A DNA stretch of 6,018 nt from Candidatus Cloacimonadota bacterium (GCA_016938155.1 JAFGVF010000152.1:1-6018), one strand, 5' to 3'; shown: positions 1 to 5,680, counted from the stretch's first letter. The notes: generated by a model not told the origin, from the letters alone. Translations and numbers: made by a program.

Positions 1-3
1 GCA

Positions 4-36
4 GGTCTCCTGCGGGTCACCTGCGGGGCTCTTGGG
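4..36. repeat. Repeat array A, 11-bp period (at least three units)
   Basis: Three consecutive 11-base units can be read: GGTCTCCTGCG, GGTCACCTGCG and a degenerate GGGCTCTTGGG. The array may continue beyond the left edge. Read on the minus strand, bases 7-17 give ACCCGCAGGAG. This differs by one base from the array B unit ACCCGCGGGAG (205-215), so A and B belong to the same family in opposite orientation. No protein-coding signal overlaps the array. Confidence 0.7.
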
Positions 37-150
37 CAAAGGCGTAAGAGGGACGGAAGAGAAACGGTAGTCAACCCTGTAATAGCTGAAAGCGGATGAT
101 TGATATATTCCGGTGAAATCGGCATATTTTCTCATGGGTTTACCGTACCT

Positions 151-215
151 TTCCCGTGGGTCTCCCGTGGCTTCCACGGGAGACCCACGGTTGACCCACG
201 GGAGACCCGCGGGAG
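151..215. repeat. Repeat array B, 11-bp units in both orientations with a perfect 17-bp hairpin
   Basis: Four plus-orientation 11-base units are contiguous: TTCCACGGGAG (172-182), ACCCACGGTTG (183-193), ACCCACGGGAG (194-204) and ACCCGCGGGAG (205-215). Two inverted units precede them (151-161 and 162-172). The join creates a perfect inverted repeat: CCGTGGGTCTCCCGTGG (154-170), loop CTT, then its exact reverse complement (174-190). It has no T-run on either side, so it is not a standard intrinsic terminator. A cruciform, an RNA hairpin or a multi-site protein-binding array are all possible. Confidence 0.85.
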
Positions 216-321
216 GATTTTGTAAAATCAATGTATGTCCTACCTGTTCCGTAAGGCTTTGAAATCAGTGCTAAGCTTGAACAGTATCACAAACAATAGG
301 TAAATAAATATTAGAAAAAGA

Positions 322-350
322 TTGACGAAAAAGAAATTCAAACAAGTTTG
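322..350 (+). promoter_or_regulatory. Possible promoter of the membrane protein/regulator operon
   Basis: TTGAC starts at 322, and CAAGTTTG lies at 343-350, 18 bases after the TTG. This loosely resembles the Bacteroidota-type promoter (TTG near -33, TAnnTTTG near -7), but the -7 box has C instead of T at its first base. Transcription would start near 357, inside the palindrome at 354-369, giving a short leader that keeps the Shine-Dalgarno sequence. The assignment is tentative because the phylum is not established. Confidence 0.35.
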
Positions 351-369
351 TAATGCAAACCGGTTTGCA
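339..369. promoter_or_regulatory. Tandem dyad operator upstream of the membrane protein/regulator operon
   Basis: Two dyads lie side by side with the same CAAAC/GTTTG half-sites. The first is CAAAC-AA-GTTTG (339-350). The second is the perfect 16-bp palindrome TGCAAACCGGTTTGCA (354-369). Their centres are 17 bp apart, and the second ends one base before the Shine-Dalgarno sequence of the gene at 381. The position fits repression by a dimeric winged-helix protein, and the operon's own second gene is the obvious candidate. Binding by that protein is inferred. Confidence 0.6.
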
Positions 370-380
370 GAGGAGAAGTA

Positions 381-992
381 ATGAAAAATAATGATTGGAT
401 CAATGAAGTTACTAAAAAGGTTGTTTCAGAGCAGAAATACCGTGATGGTATCCCCCAATTAGTAGTTGGGACTTACCTTGTGTTAGTAATGCTCATGATG
501 CTTTTAAGTGGAAATAGTGCAATCACAGTAGTTTTTGTACCACTTATTCCGATTTTGATTGAAACCCTTCGAAAGAGTTTAACTTATCCTCGTGTAGGTT
601 ATGCCAAAATTAAAGAGAATAAGGAAATCGGGAAAAGAATGCAGTGGATACTAGTGATAATGGTTTTTGGATTTGGAATTTTGTTTTTTGCTCATAAATC
701 TCATGTGATAGATTTTAGAAGTCTTCCATCAATGTACCTGGGAATTAGTATTCTCATAGCTTTCACAGTACTGATTCTCTTCATTTTTATGTTTATCAGA
801 AAGCCTACATCATTAGCGTTATGGTATGCCTTCGCTTTATTAGCACTTGCTTCTATCATCTTCATCTTTAAACTAACCAAACACAGTGCATATTATCTTG
901 TAATGTGCTTTGGCTTCGTAAGTACTGTGATCGGTGCCATTAACTTAGCTATGTTCATAAAAAAATACCCCCTTTTAGACAATAATGATTGA
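381..992 (+). CDS. Six-segment integral membrane protein of unknown function
   Basis: The 203-residue protein has a charged cytoplasmic-looking N-terminus (residues 1-24). Six hydrophobic stretches follow, at about 26-43, 47-61, 88-105, 118-139, 145-164 and 170-193. A basic loop (63-87) containing the run TYPRVGYAKIKENKE separates segments 2 and 3, and the tail is short and polar. There is no signal peptide, no enzyme motif and no ATP-binding site, so it is neither a classic transporter ATPase nor a kinase. The start is well supported by GAGGAG (370-375), five bases ahead of the ATG. Its 3' end overlaps the next gene, a winged-helix regulator, by 8 bases, so the two are probably translationally coupled. 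Co-transcription with a DNA-binding protein suggests a sensor, or a membrane partner that controls the regulator. This is inference. I recognise no named family with certainty. Confidence 0.85.
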   Translation: MKNNDWINEVTKKVVSEQKYRDGIPQLVVGTYLVLVMLMMLLSGNSAITVVFVPLIPILIETLRKSLTYPRVGYAKIKENKEIGKRMQWILVIMVFGFGILFFAHKSHVIDFRSLPSMYLGISILIAFTVLILFIFMFIRKPTSLALWYAFALLALASIIFIFKLTKHSAYYLVMCFGFVSTVIGAINLAMFIKKYPLLDNND

Positions 993-1299
993 GAATAACG
1001 AAACTATCCCGGAGAGCAACGACAGCATCGATAGATTGATTCACGAGCCAGCAAGATTAAAGATCATTCTGTATCTTTATGTTGTAGAGAGTGCTGATTT
1101 TGTCTATTTGTTACGGCAAACAGGGCTAACCAAAGGTAATCTTTCAGCACATCTGCAAAAACTTGAGCATAACGGCTATGTGGAAATTACTAAAGAGTTT
1201 CTTAATCGCATCCCCAGAACCCTAATAAGCTTAACGGAAAGAGGTAAGACAGCATTTGAAGAGTATCGGGTAGTGATAAAGGAGATGTTGAATTACTGA
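985..1299 (+). CDS. Winged helix-turn-helix transcriptional regulator (HTH_34/MarR-ArsR-like)
   Basis: The 104-residue protein is almost wholly one winged-helix domain, about residues 15-98. The segment IDRLIHEPARLKIILYLYV is the first helix. ADFVYLLRQTGL leads into the likely recognition helix TKGNLSAHLQKLEHNGYV (49-66). A beta-wing containing RIPRT follows (about 67-83), then LTERGKTAFEEY. The LIHEPARL and TKGNLSAHLQKLE patterns are typical of the Pfam HTH_34 family (PF13601), which binds DNA as a dimer. No sensory domain, cysteine pair or metal site is visible, so the signal probably comes from a partner. The ATG lies inside the end of the upstream membrane-protein gene and has no good Shine-Dalgarno sequence, which fits translational coupling. 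The next in-frame ATG (residue 101) is too late, so this start is secure. The likely target is its own operon, through the dyads at 339-369. Confidence 0.9.
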   Translation: MIENNETIPESNDSIDRLIHEPARLKIILYLYVVESADFVYLLRQTGLTKGNLSAHLQKLEHNGYVEITKEFLNRIPRTLISLTERGKTAFEEYRVVIKEMLNY

Positions 1300-1303
1300 T
1301 GCA

Positions 1304-1356
1304 TAAAAAAGCTCTATCAGATAAGCCTTGATTACAAAGCTAATCCCGATAGAGCT
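1304..1356 (-). terminator. Intrinsic terminator of fusA
   Basis: On the minus strand, AGCTCTATC (1356-1348) pairs with GATAGAGCT (1318-1310). Inside these arms a second stem forms, GAT plus AGCTTT against AAGGCT plus ATC, with a six-base loop. A run of six T follows at 1309-1304. It begins about 30 bases after the fusA stop codon. In the plus direction the same hairpin lacks a T-run, so it would stop the converging regulator operon only weakly. Confidence 0.8.
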
Positions 1357-1385
1357 GAAACTTGTTATAAGTTAATAGAAGACGA

Positions 1386-3464
1386 TTAGGCTTTCTTCTC
1401 CTTTCTCCGAAGGTCGTCAAGTACCTTCTCTTCGATGGACTTGGGCATCTTCTTGTATGCATGGAACTGAACGGAAAGTTCTGCTTTCCCTTGAGTCAGA
1501 GACCTGAGTTGGGTGATATATCCAAATATTTCAGACAATGGGATGTCTGCCATGATTCGGGTGAACTGCTCATCAATATCATTATCAATGATAATTCCTC
1601 TTCTCTGGTTAATGCTCCCCATTACATTGCCACGATATTCATTCGGTGTTTCGATCTCTACCTTCATAATAGGCTCCATTAAGTATGGTTTTGCCTTGTG
1701 ATAGTACTCTCTAAAAGCCGCTTTTGTCGCAATCTCGAAGGTCAATTGAGAAGAATCAACAGCATGAAAAGCTCCATCTGTTAATACCATTTCAACTTGA
1801 ACAACCGGGAATCCTGCCAGGGCACCCTTCTCAAGAGAAGCAAAGAAACCTTTTTCACAGGGAGGGATGAAATTGGATGGGATTGTGCCACCCACGATTT
1901 TATCAACAAACCTACTGTCTTCGTCATCCAAAGGACGGAAGTATCCGGCAACCCGAGCGTATTGTCCACGACCACCGGATTGTTTTTTGTGGGTATAATC
2001 GAAGGCAACTTCCTGACTGAAAGATTCCCGATATGCAACCTGAGGTTGTCCTATTTCCAGGTCACATTTATACTCTCTCTTCATTCTCTCGATATATACA
2101 TCCAGATGTAGCTCTCCCATGCCGGAGATAATGGTTTCACTTGACTCTTCATCGAAGTAGGACTTAAAAGTAGGGTCTTCTTTGCAAAACCTGTTCAATG
2201 CCTTACCCATATTGTCATAAGATTTCTTATCCTTTGGAATAACTGCCAGAGAGATAATTGGTTCCGGAACATACATGTGTTTCATAGAGAAATGCGCAGA
2301 ACCTGTGATGAAGGTATCTCCAAGGGAGCAATCGATTCCGAAGAATCCGGCTATATCACCTGCAGCAGCAACTTCGATATCTTCCATAACAGAGGCATGC
2401 ATTTTCACTAATCTTCCGATTTTATACTTTTTCCCGGTTACAAGGTTTGTCAAATCCATCCCTTTCTTGATAACACCTTGATAAACTCTTAAATAAGTCA
2501 GTTGTCCATACTGTTGATTCTCAAGTTTGAACGCCATAGCAACGACATCACGGTCTCGTCTGCTTTCAATCTCAATCTCACGGTCGTGATGGTCAACATC
2601 ATAGGCAATATTAGTTACATCATCTGGAGCCGGAAGGTATTGTAAAACTGCATCCAAAAGGACTCTCGCACCGATATTCTTATATGCTGAGCCGACAATA
2701 ACAGGGACCATCTGCCTTGCAATGGTAGCTTTTCTAATTGCATCTCGCAAAATTGCTTCATCAACAGTTCCTTCTAAATATGATTCCATCAATGTGTCAC
2801 AAAACATGGAAGCTGTTTCCATAAGGATTTCCTGATACTTTTTGGCTTCATCCAAAAGCTCTGCCGGAATTTCCTTGATAATAATCTCTTCGTTATTATG
2901 TCCCTGATAATAGACCGCTTTCATTAATACTAAATCAATAATTCCAACGAATTTCTCGCCCGAGCCTATAGGAAGATGGGTAAATACGGCATTTTTTCCG
3001 AGCTTACTATGCAATTGAGACATCACTTTATAGGGGTCTGCACCGGAGCGATCCATTTTGTTGATAAAACAAAGATGAGGAATCTTGTACCGATTCATCT
3101 GGCGTTCCACAGTTATGGTCTGAGATTGTACACCGCCAACCGAGCATAACACAAGAACAGCTCCGTCAAGAACACGCAAGGCGTTTTCAACTTCAATTGT
3201 AAAATCGACATGCCCGGGCGTATCAATGATATTGATTTCATATCCTTTCCATGATACATTTGTTGCAGCGGAAGAGATTGTTATTCCTCTTTCTTTTTCA
3301 AGTTCCATCGAATCCATTGTTGCTCCAACGCCGTCCTTACCGCGAACTTCATGGATTTTATGTATTCTGCCCGTATAGAACAGTATTCTTTCTGTGAGCG
3401 TTGTTTTGCCCGAATCTATGTGGGCACTGATTCCGATGTTTCGGATCTGTTTTAATTCACTCAT
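1386..3464 (-). CDS. fusA: Elongation factor G, spdEFG1/mitochondrial EF-G1-like
   Basis: This 692-residue protein is a full-length translational GTPase that moves tRNA and mRNA through the ribosome after peptide-bond formation. The GTPase motifs are intact: AHIDSGKT (14-21), RGIT (59-62), DTPGH with catalytic-type H85 (81-85), NKMD (135-138) and GSA (258-260). Domain II covers about 290-400, III 402-477, IV 479-595 and V 597-675. Domain IV has the loop GGRGQYA (497-503) and the decoding-centre tip HAVDSS (567-572). The N-terminus is unlike common bacterial EF-G: DSGKTTLTER replaces DAGKTTTTER, EVRGKDGVGATMDSMELE replaces the shorter HDGAATMDWMEQE type, and VQSQTITVERQM replaces VQPQSETVWRQ. 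These match the mitochondrial EF-G1/spdEFG1 branch as I remember it. AGAGG at 3474-3470 precedes the ATG. The gene stands alone between terminators, not in the usual rpsL-rpsG-fusA-tuf cluster. A second EF-G elsewhere in the genome is possible. Confidence 0.96.
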   Translation of the reverse strand: MSELKQIRNIGISAHIDSGKTTLTERILFYTGRIHKIHEVRGKDGVGATMDSMELEKERGITISSAATNVSWKGYEINIIDTPGHVDFTIEVENALRVLDGAVLVLCSVGGVQSQTITVERQMNRYKIPHLCFINKMDRSGADPYKVMSQLHSKLGKNAVFTHLPIGSGEKFVGIIDLVLMKAVYYQGHNNEEIIIKEIPAELLDEAKKYQEILMETASMFCDTLMESYLEGTVDEAILRDAIRKATIARQMVPVIVGSAYKNIGARVLLDAVLQYLPAPDDVTNIAYDVDHHDREIEIESRRDRDVVAMAFKLENQQYGQLTYLRVYQGVIKKGMDLTNLVTGKKYKIGRLVKMHASVMEDIEVAAAGDIAGFFGIDCSLGDTFITGSAHFSMKHMYVPEPIISLAVIPKDKKSYDNMGKALNRFCKEDPTFKSYFDEESSETIISGMGELHLDVYIERMKREYKCDLEIGQPQVAYRESFSQEVAFDYTHKKQSGGRGQYARVAGYFRPLDDEDSRFVDKIVGGTIPSNFIPPCEKGFFASLEKGALAGFPVVQVEMVLTDGAFHAVDSSQLTFEIATKAAFREYYHKAKPYLMEPIMKVEIETPNEYRGNVMGSINQRRGIIIDNDIDEQFTRIMADIPLSEIFGYITQLRSLTQGKAELSVQFHAYKKMPKSIEEKVLDDLRRKEKKA

Positions 3465-3560
3465 TATTACCTCTTTATGATATTTTATTCTTCTGAGGAC
3501 AAGCTTTCAACTGTGGTTTTTTTGCCAACAGAAAGATTTTGAATCATTCGGACAATCAAT

Positions 3561-3587
3561 AAAAAAAGCCCGTAACTACGGGCTTTT
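3561..3587 (-). terminator. Intrinsic terminator of the nadC/zinc-ribbon operon
   Basis: The inverted repeat AAAAGCCCGTA-AC-TACGGGCTTTT (3564-3587) gives a GC-rich stem. On the minus strand it is followed by seven T (3567-3561). It lies about 22 bases after the stop codon of the zinc-ribbon gene and about 100 bases before the fusA start. This implies that fusA has its own promoter in 3465-3560. The symmetrical A and T runs would let it work in both directions. Confidence 0.9.
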
Positions 3588-3609
3588 GAAGATGTTATGT
3601 TAATTCGTC

Positions 3610-4332
3610 TTAATCGATTTTTAACCCTGATGGTTTATTTATTAGGATTCGACTACAGTTCTCACAATAGTGTAATTTCTTTTCATCATCCAATTCCAAG
3701 AGAATCTGCGGACGAATCTGATATCCACATCCTGAGCAGGCACCTTTTATATTAAAGACAACAGCTTTTCTGTTCTTATTTTTAAGCAGAACGATATATC
3801 GTCTTGTTAAGGTAACCGGTAGCTTTTTTGTGAGTTCATTTCTCTTGTCTTTGAGATGCTGGATGTCTGTATCTAAAGCTCCAATCATCTTTTTCAACTC
3901 AGCTTCCTGAGATTTCAGGTTGGTCTCAGCATCCTTTTGATCTTTCTGAGCTTCTTTCAACTCATTTTTACGGATGTTAATCTCCTCCATAAAATTTAAA
4001 ATGTCAGTTTCGATTTCTGAGTTTTTCACATTAAGTGCCTCAATCTCTTTATTCAGGGCTTTATATTCTTTATTCGTTTTTATGTTGTTCAATTGAACAG
4101 CATATTTAGCGATTAAATCCTTATTAGCCTGAATTTCAAGGTCTTTAGCTTTCTGCTTTACTTGAATCTCTTCAATCAATGTGTGGATAGCGGTTACATT
4201 ATTCTTAGCTTCAACAACAGCCTGTTCCAGAGACTCCAATTGCTTGGGTAAGAACTCTTTCTGGGCAAGTTTATCGCCAATTTTGTCATCATAAGCCTGC
4301 ATCTTTGCTAAAACAAGCATTTGCTCTTTCAT
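3610..4332 (-). CDS. Coiled-coil protein with C-terminal C4 zinc ribbon (zf-RING_7/COG1579 family)
   Basis: The 240-residue protein has two parts. Residues about 20-170 are rich in Lys, Glu, Gln and Ala with heptad-like spacing and form a long helical hairpin. The family signature IKTNKEYKALNKEIEAL (84-100) sits near its middle. The C-terminal part is a zinc ribbon with four cysteines, CSGC (199-202) and CENC (223-226), separated by QIRPQILLELDDEKKLHY, and it ends with the typical SRIL. All four metal ligands are present and the length is normal for Pfam zf-RING_7 (PF02591). Relatives include chlamydial CT398 and the Helicobacter protein HP0958. Roles there have been linked to secretion or flagella and sigma-54, but no general function is established. 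GGGAG about six bases before the ATG supports the start. The gene begins 17 bases after nadC, so they probably share a transcript. Nothing in the sequence ties the protein to NAD metabolism. Confidence 0.9.
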   Translation of the reverse strand: MKEQMLVLAKMQAYDDKIGDKLAQKEFLPKQLESLEQAVVEAKNNVTAIHTLIEEIQVKQKAKDLEIQANKDLIAKYAVQLNNIKTNKEYKALNKEIEALNVKNSEIETDILNFMEEINIRKNELKEAQKDQKDAETNLKSQEAELKKMIGALDTDIQHLKDKRNELTKKLPVTLTRRYIVLLKNKNRKAVVFNIKGACSGCGYQIRPQILLELDDEKKLHYCENCSRILINKPSGLKID

Positions 4333-4349
4333 GATTACTCCCTTTATAC

Positions 4350-5171
4350 TTAATTCTTAAATAACATACTAATATCCAACGACTTATATGAGTGAGTCAA
4401 TGTACCGCTGGAGATATAATGAACACCTGTCAAAGCAATTTCACGGATAGTCTCAAGAGTCACATTTCCCGATGCCTCCAATTCAACTGCTTCACCAAAC
4501 TCAATAACAGCTTTTCGTATTTCTTCAAGGCTCATGTTATCGAGCATCACTCTGTCAACTTTGCAGTTTACAGCTTCGATCAATTCCTCGTGGTTAGTCA
4601 CTTCAACTTCGATTTTGTAACTTGTATTAGAGGCTTTTACTCTACTTACTGCCTCAGTTATGGAGCCTGCTGCCCGGATATGATTTTCTTTAAGCATTAC
4701 CATATCATAAAGACCAAAGCGATGATTATATCCACCGCCAACTCTTACAGCATACTTCTGCAATTGTCTGAGGAGAGGTGTTGTTTTGCGGGTATCAAGA
4801 AGTTTTGCTTCAGTTCCTGCCAATTCTTTAACATACAGATGAGTAAGGGATGCGATTCCACTCAGTCTCTGTAAAAAATTCAATGCTACTCTTTCAGCCT
4901 TCAGCAAAGAAGCGGAACACCCTTCAATACTTGCTAACAAGGTTCCTTTTGTTACAAACATCCCATCATTAACATGCGGTGTAAAAACAATATTTGTATC
5001 TACTGTTTTAAATGTAAGCTCAGCGACATGTAAACCCGCGATTATCCCATCTGCTTTTGCTATAAACTCAGCTTTTGATTGTTTCATGTCAAGCTTAAGG
5101 AATTCTGTACTGATGTCTCCGGTAAAAATATCTTCTTCCAAGCTAAGTTTGATTATCTGCTCAATGCTCAT
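4350..5171 (-). CDS. nadC: Nicotinate-nucleotide pyrophosphorylase (carboxylating), quinolinate phosphoribosyltransferase
   Basis: The enzyme converts quinolinate and PRPP to nicotinate mononucleotide, CO2 and pyrophosphate, the third step of de novo NAD synthesis in the cytosol. From the ATG at 5171 the protein is 273 residues, normal for NadC. Family motifs are intact: EEDIFTGDIST (12-22), AERVALNFLQRLSGIA (92-107), DTRKTTPLLR (126-135), then K139, R143 and GGGYNHRFGLYD (145-156). KENH (161-164), EVEV (188-191), MLDNM (209-213), LEASGNV (231-237) and SSGTLTHS (254-261) complete the set. The basic residues and acidic triad that bind quinolinate and PRPP are therefore present. The frame stays open back to a TTG at 5213, but those 14 extra codons lie inside a hairpin. 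The ATG at 5171 has AAGGT seven bases upstream. The gene is followed after 17 bases by the zinc-ribbon gene. nadA and nadB are not in the window. Confidence 0.95.
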   Translation of the reverse strand: MSIEQIIKLSLEEDIFTGDISTEFLKLDMKQSKAEFIAKADGIIAGLHVAELTFKTVDTNIVFTPHVNDGMFVTKGTLLASIEGCSASLLKAERVALNFLQRLSGIASLTHLYVKELAGTEAKLLDTRKTTPLLRQLQKYAVRVGGGYNHRFGLYDMVMLKENHIRAAGSITEAVSRVKASNTSYKIEVEVTNHEELIEAVNCKVDRVMLDNMSLEEIRKAVIEFGEAVELEASGNVTLETIREIALTGVHYISSGTLTHSYKSLDISMLFKN

Positions 5172-5178
5172 GTTGGAT

Positions 5179-5183
5179 ACCTT
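5179..5183 (-). promoter_or_regulatory. Shine-Dalgarno site that fixes the nadC start
   Basis: On the minus strand AAGGT (5183-5179) lies seven bases before the ATG whose first base is 5171. This spacing favours that ATG over the in-frame ATG at 5198 and the TTG at 5213, which both fall inside the hairpin at 5190-5222. Confidence 0.6.
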
Positions 5184-5186
5184 AAA

Positions 5187-5222
5187 CAAAAAAAGCATCT
5201 GTCCGTGAGACAAATGCTTTTT
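5187..5222 (-). terminator. Terminator-like hairpin directly upstream of nadC (possible attenuator)
   Basis: AAAAAGCAT-C-TGTC (5190-5203), loop CGTGA, then GACA-A-ATGCTTTTT (5209-5222) form a 13-pair stem with one mismatch. On the minus strand a run of seven T (5194-5188) follows at once, the form of an intrinsic terminator. The nadC ATG is only 16 bases further on. No minus-strand gene lies upstream for it to terminate. It could be a leader attenuator of nadC, or a bidirectional barrier. Alternatively, TTTG at 5214-5211 and TTTTTTTG at 5194-5187 could be promoter elements overlapping it, at a shorter than usual spacing. Confidence 0.6.
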
Positions 5223-5321
5223 CTTTATAAAACTTTACAGCGTTGTGAATTAAATAGTCGAGTCTTATCACCATTGACACTTTATATCCTTTACTAACTT
5301 TATAATACCACTTTTCCAGTC

Positions 5322-5350
5322 ATTCCGAAAAAGTCAACCTTTTTCGGAAT
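5322..5350. repeat. Perfect inverted repeat, 11-bp arms and 7-base spacer
   Basis: ATTCCGAAAAA (5322-5332), spacer GTCAACC, then TTTTTCGGAAT (5340-5350) is a perfect inverted repeat. The T-run lies inside the arm, not after it, so this is a poor terminator. It sits about 150 bases upstream of the nadC start. It could be an operator, a leader hairpin or a recombinase-type site. No partner in the window identifies it. Confidence 0.65.
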
Positions 5351-5582
5351 TTATAGATAAACTTTTAGTAATTGTCTCCGCATTGACTACACTATCCCTT
5401 TTCTTTTTTAGAAAGCCGTTATTTACCGTTTTGCTTTTGTTCTTAGGCAAGAAATGATAAGATGAGCCATAGCAATATCGGATTAATCGAGTTCAGAGAT
5501 TCGTTAAAAAAAAGCAAAAAAACCTGGGAGCTATGGAAACTAAAGGGAATTTCTCCGCATGCAGCAGTTTGGCAGATGTGTT

Positions 5583-5680
5583 ATACTTACCCATGGCAAA
5601 CCAATGCCCCACCCATGGATAACCAATGGACAACCAATGGCACGCATGGAAAAGGCATTGGTTAGCCATGGTTGAAGTAT
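5583..5680. repeat. Repeat array C, about eight 11-bp units forming a long imperfect hairpin
   Basis: Five direct 11-base units follow one another: ACCCATGGCAA (5589-5599), ACCAATGCCCC (5600-5610), ACCCATGGATA (5611-5621), ACCAATGGACA (5622-5632) and ACCAATGGCAC (5633-5643). A degenerate unit GCATGGAAAAG (5644-5654) and two inverted ones (5655-5674) come next. The outer ends pair: 5583-5608 matches the reverse complement of 5654-5680 with one bulged base and very few mismatches, including flanking ATACTT/AAGTAT. The direct units between form a 45-base loop. The phase is 11 bp throughout, and the core ACCMATGG is shared with arrays A and B. Confidence 0.85.

Larger units (their letters stand above)
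1..380. other. Gene-free region with repeat arrays and an operon promoter
   Basis: No open reading frame here is convincing in any frame. The left half is GC-rich because of repeat arrays A and B. The 114 bases between them look unstructured, apart from a lone half-unit (CATGGGT) near 133-139 that is the reverse complement of the repeat core. Next to array B lies a small dyad, GATTTT-GT-AAAATC (216-229). The right half becomes AT-rich and carries the promoter/operator of the downstream membrane-protein operon. A 22-codon reading frame at 235-303 was considered and dropped. Confidence 0.7.

Noticed and set aside
4..215. CRISPR array
   Set aside because: The 11-base units are contiguous with no unique spacers and no cas genes are present.
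235..303. 22-codon reading frame MSYLFRKALKSVLSLNSITNNR
   Set aside because: The only GGAGG is about 18 bases upstream inside array B, too far for a ribosome site, and there is no other support.
3482..3510. Sigma-70-like pair TTGAAA/TAAAAT with 17-bp spacing upstream of fusA on the minus strand
   Set aside because: Spacing is good, but transcription would start on top of the Shine-Dalgarno sequence, and chance matches are common in AT-rich DNA. Not strong enough to list.
3511..3531. Small hairpin CTGTGG / CCAACAG with T-run in the loop, in the fusA leader
   Set aside because: Short stem with a bulge and the T-run in the loop; no terminator geometry.
4392..4874. 160-codon plus-strand reading frame opposite nadC
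   Set aside because: It lies antisense to a gene with complete family motifs; it is a shadow frame with no ribosome site or recognisable domain.
5274..5306. Plus-strand TTGACA and TATAAT
   Set aside because: Spacing is 21 bp, too long for a sigma-70 promoter, and no gene follows for more than 500 bases.
5462..5665. 67-codon plus-strand reading frame beginning MSHSNIGLIEF
   Set aside because: Its second half is translation of repeat array C, it has no good ribosome site, and the first half resembles no family I know.
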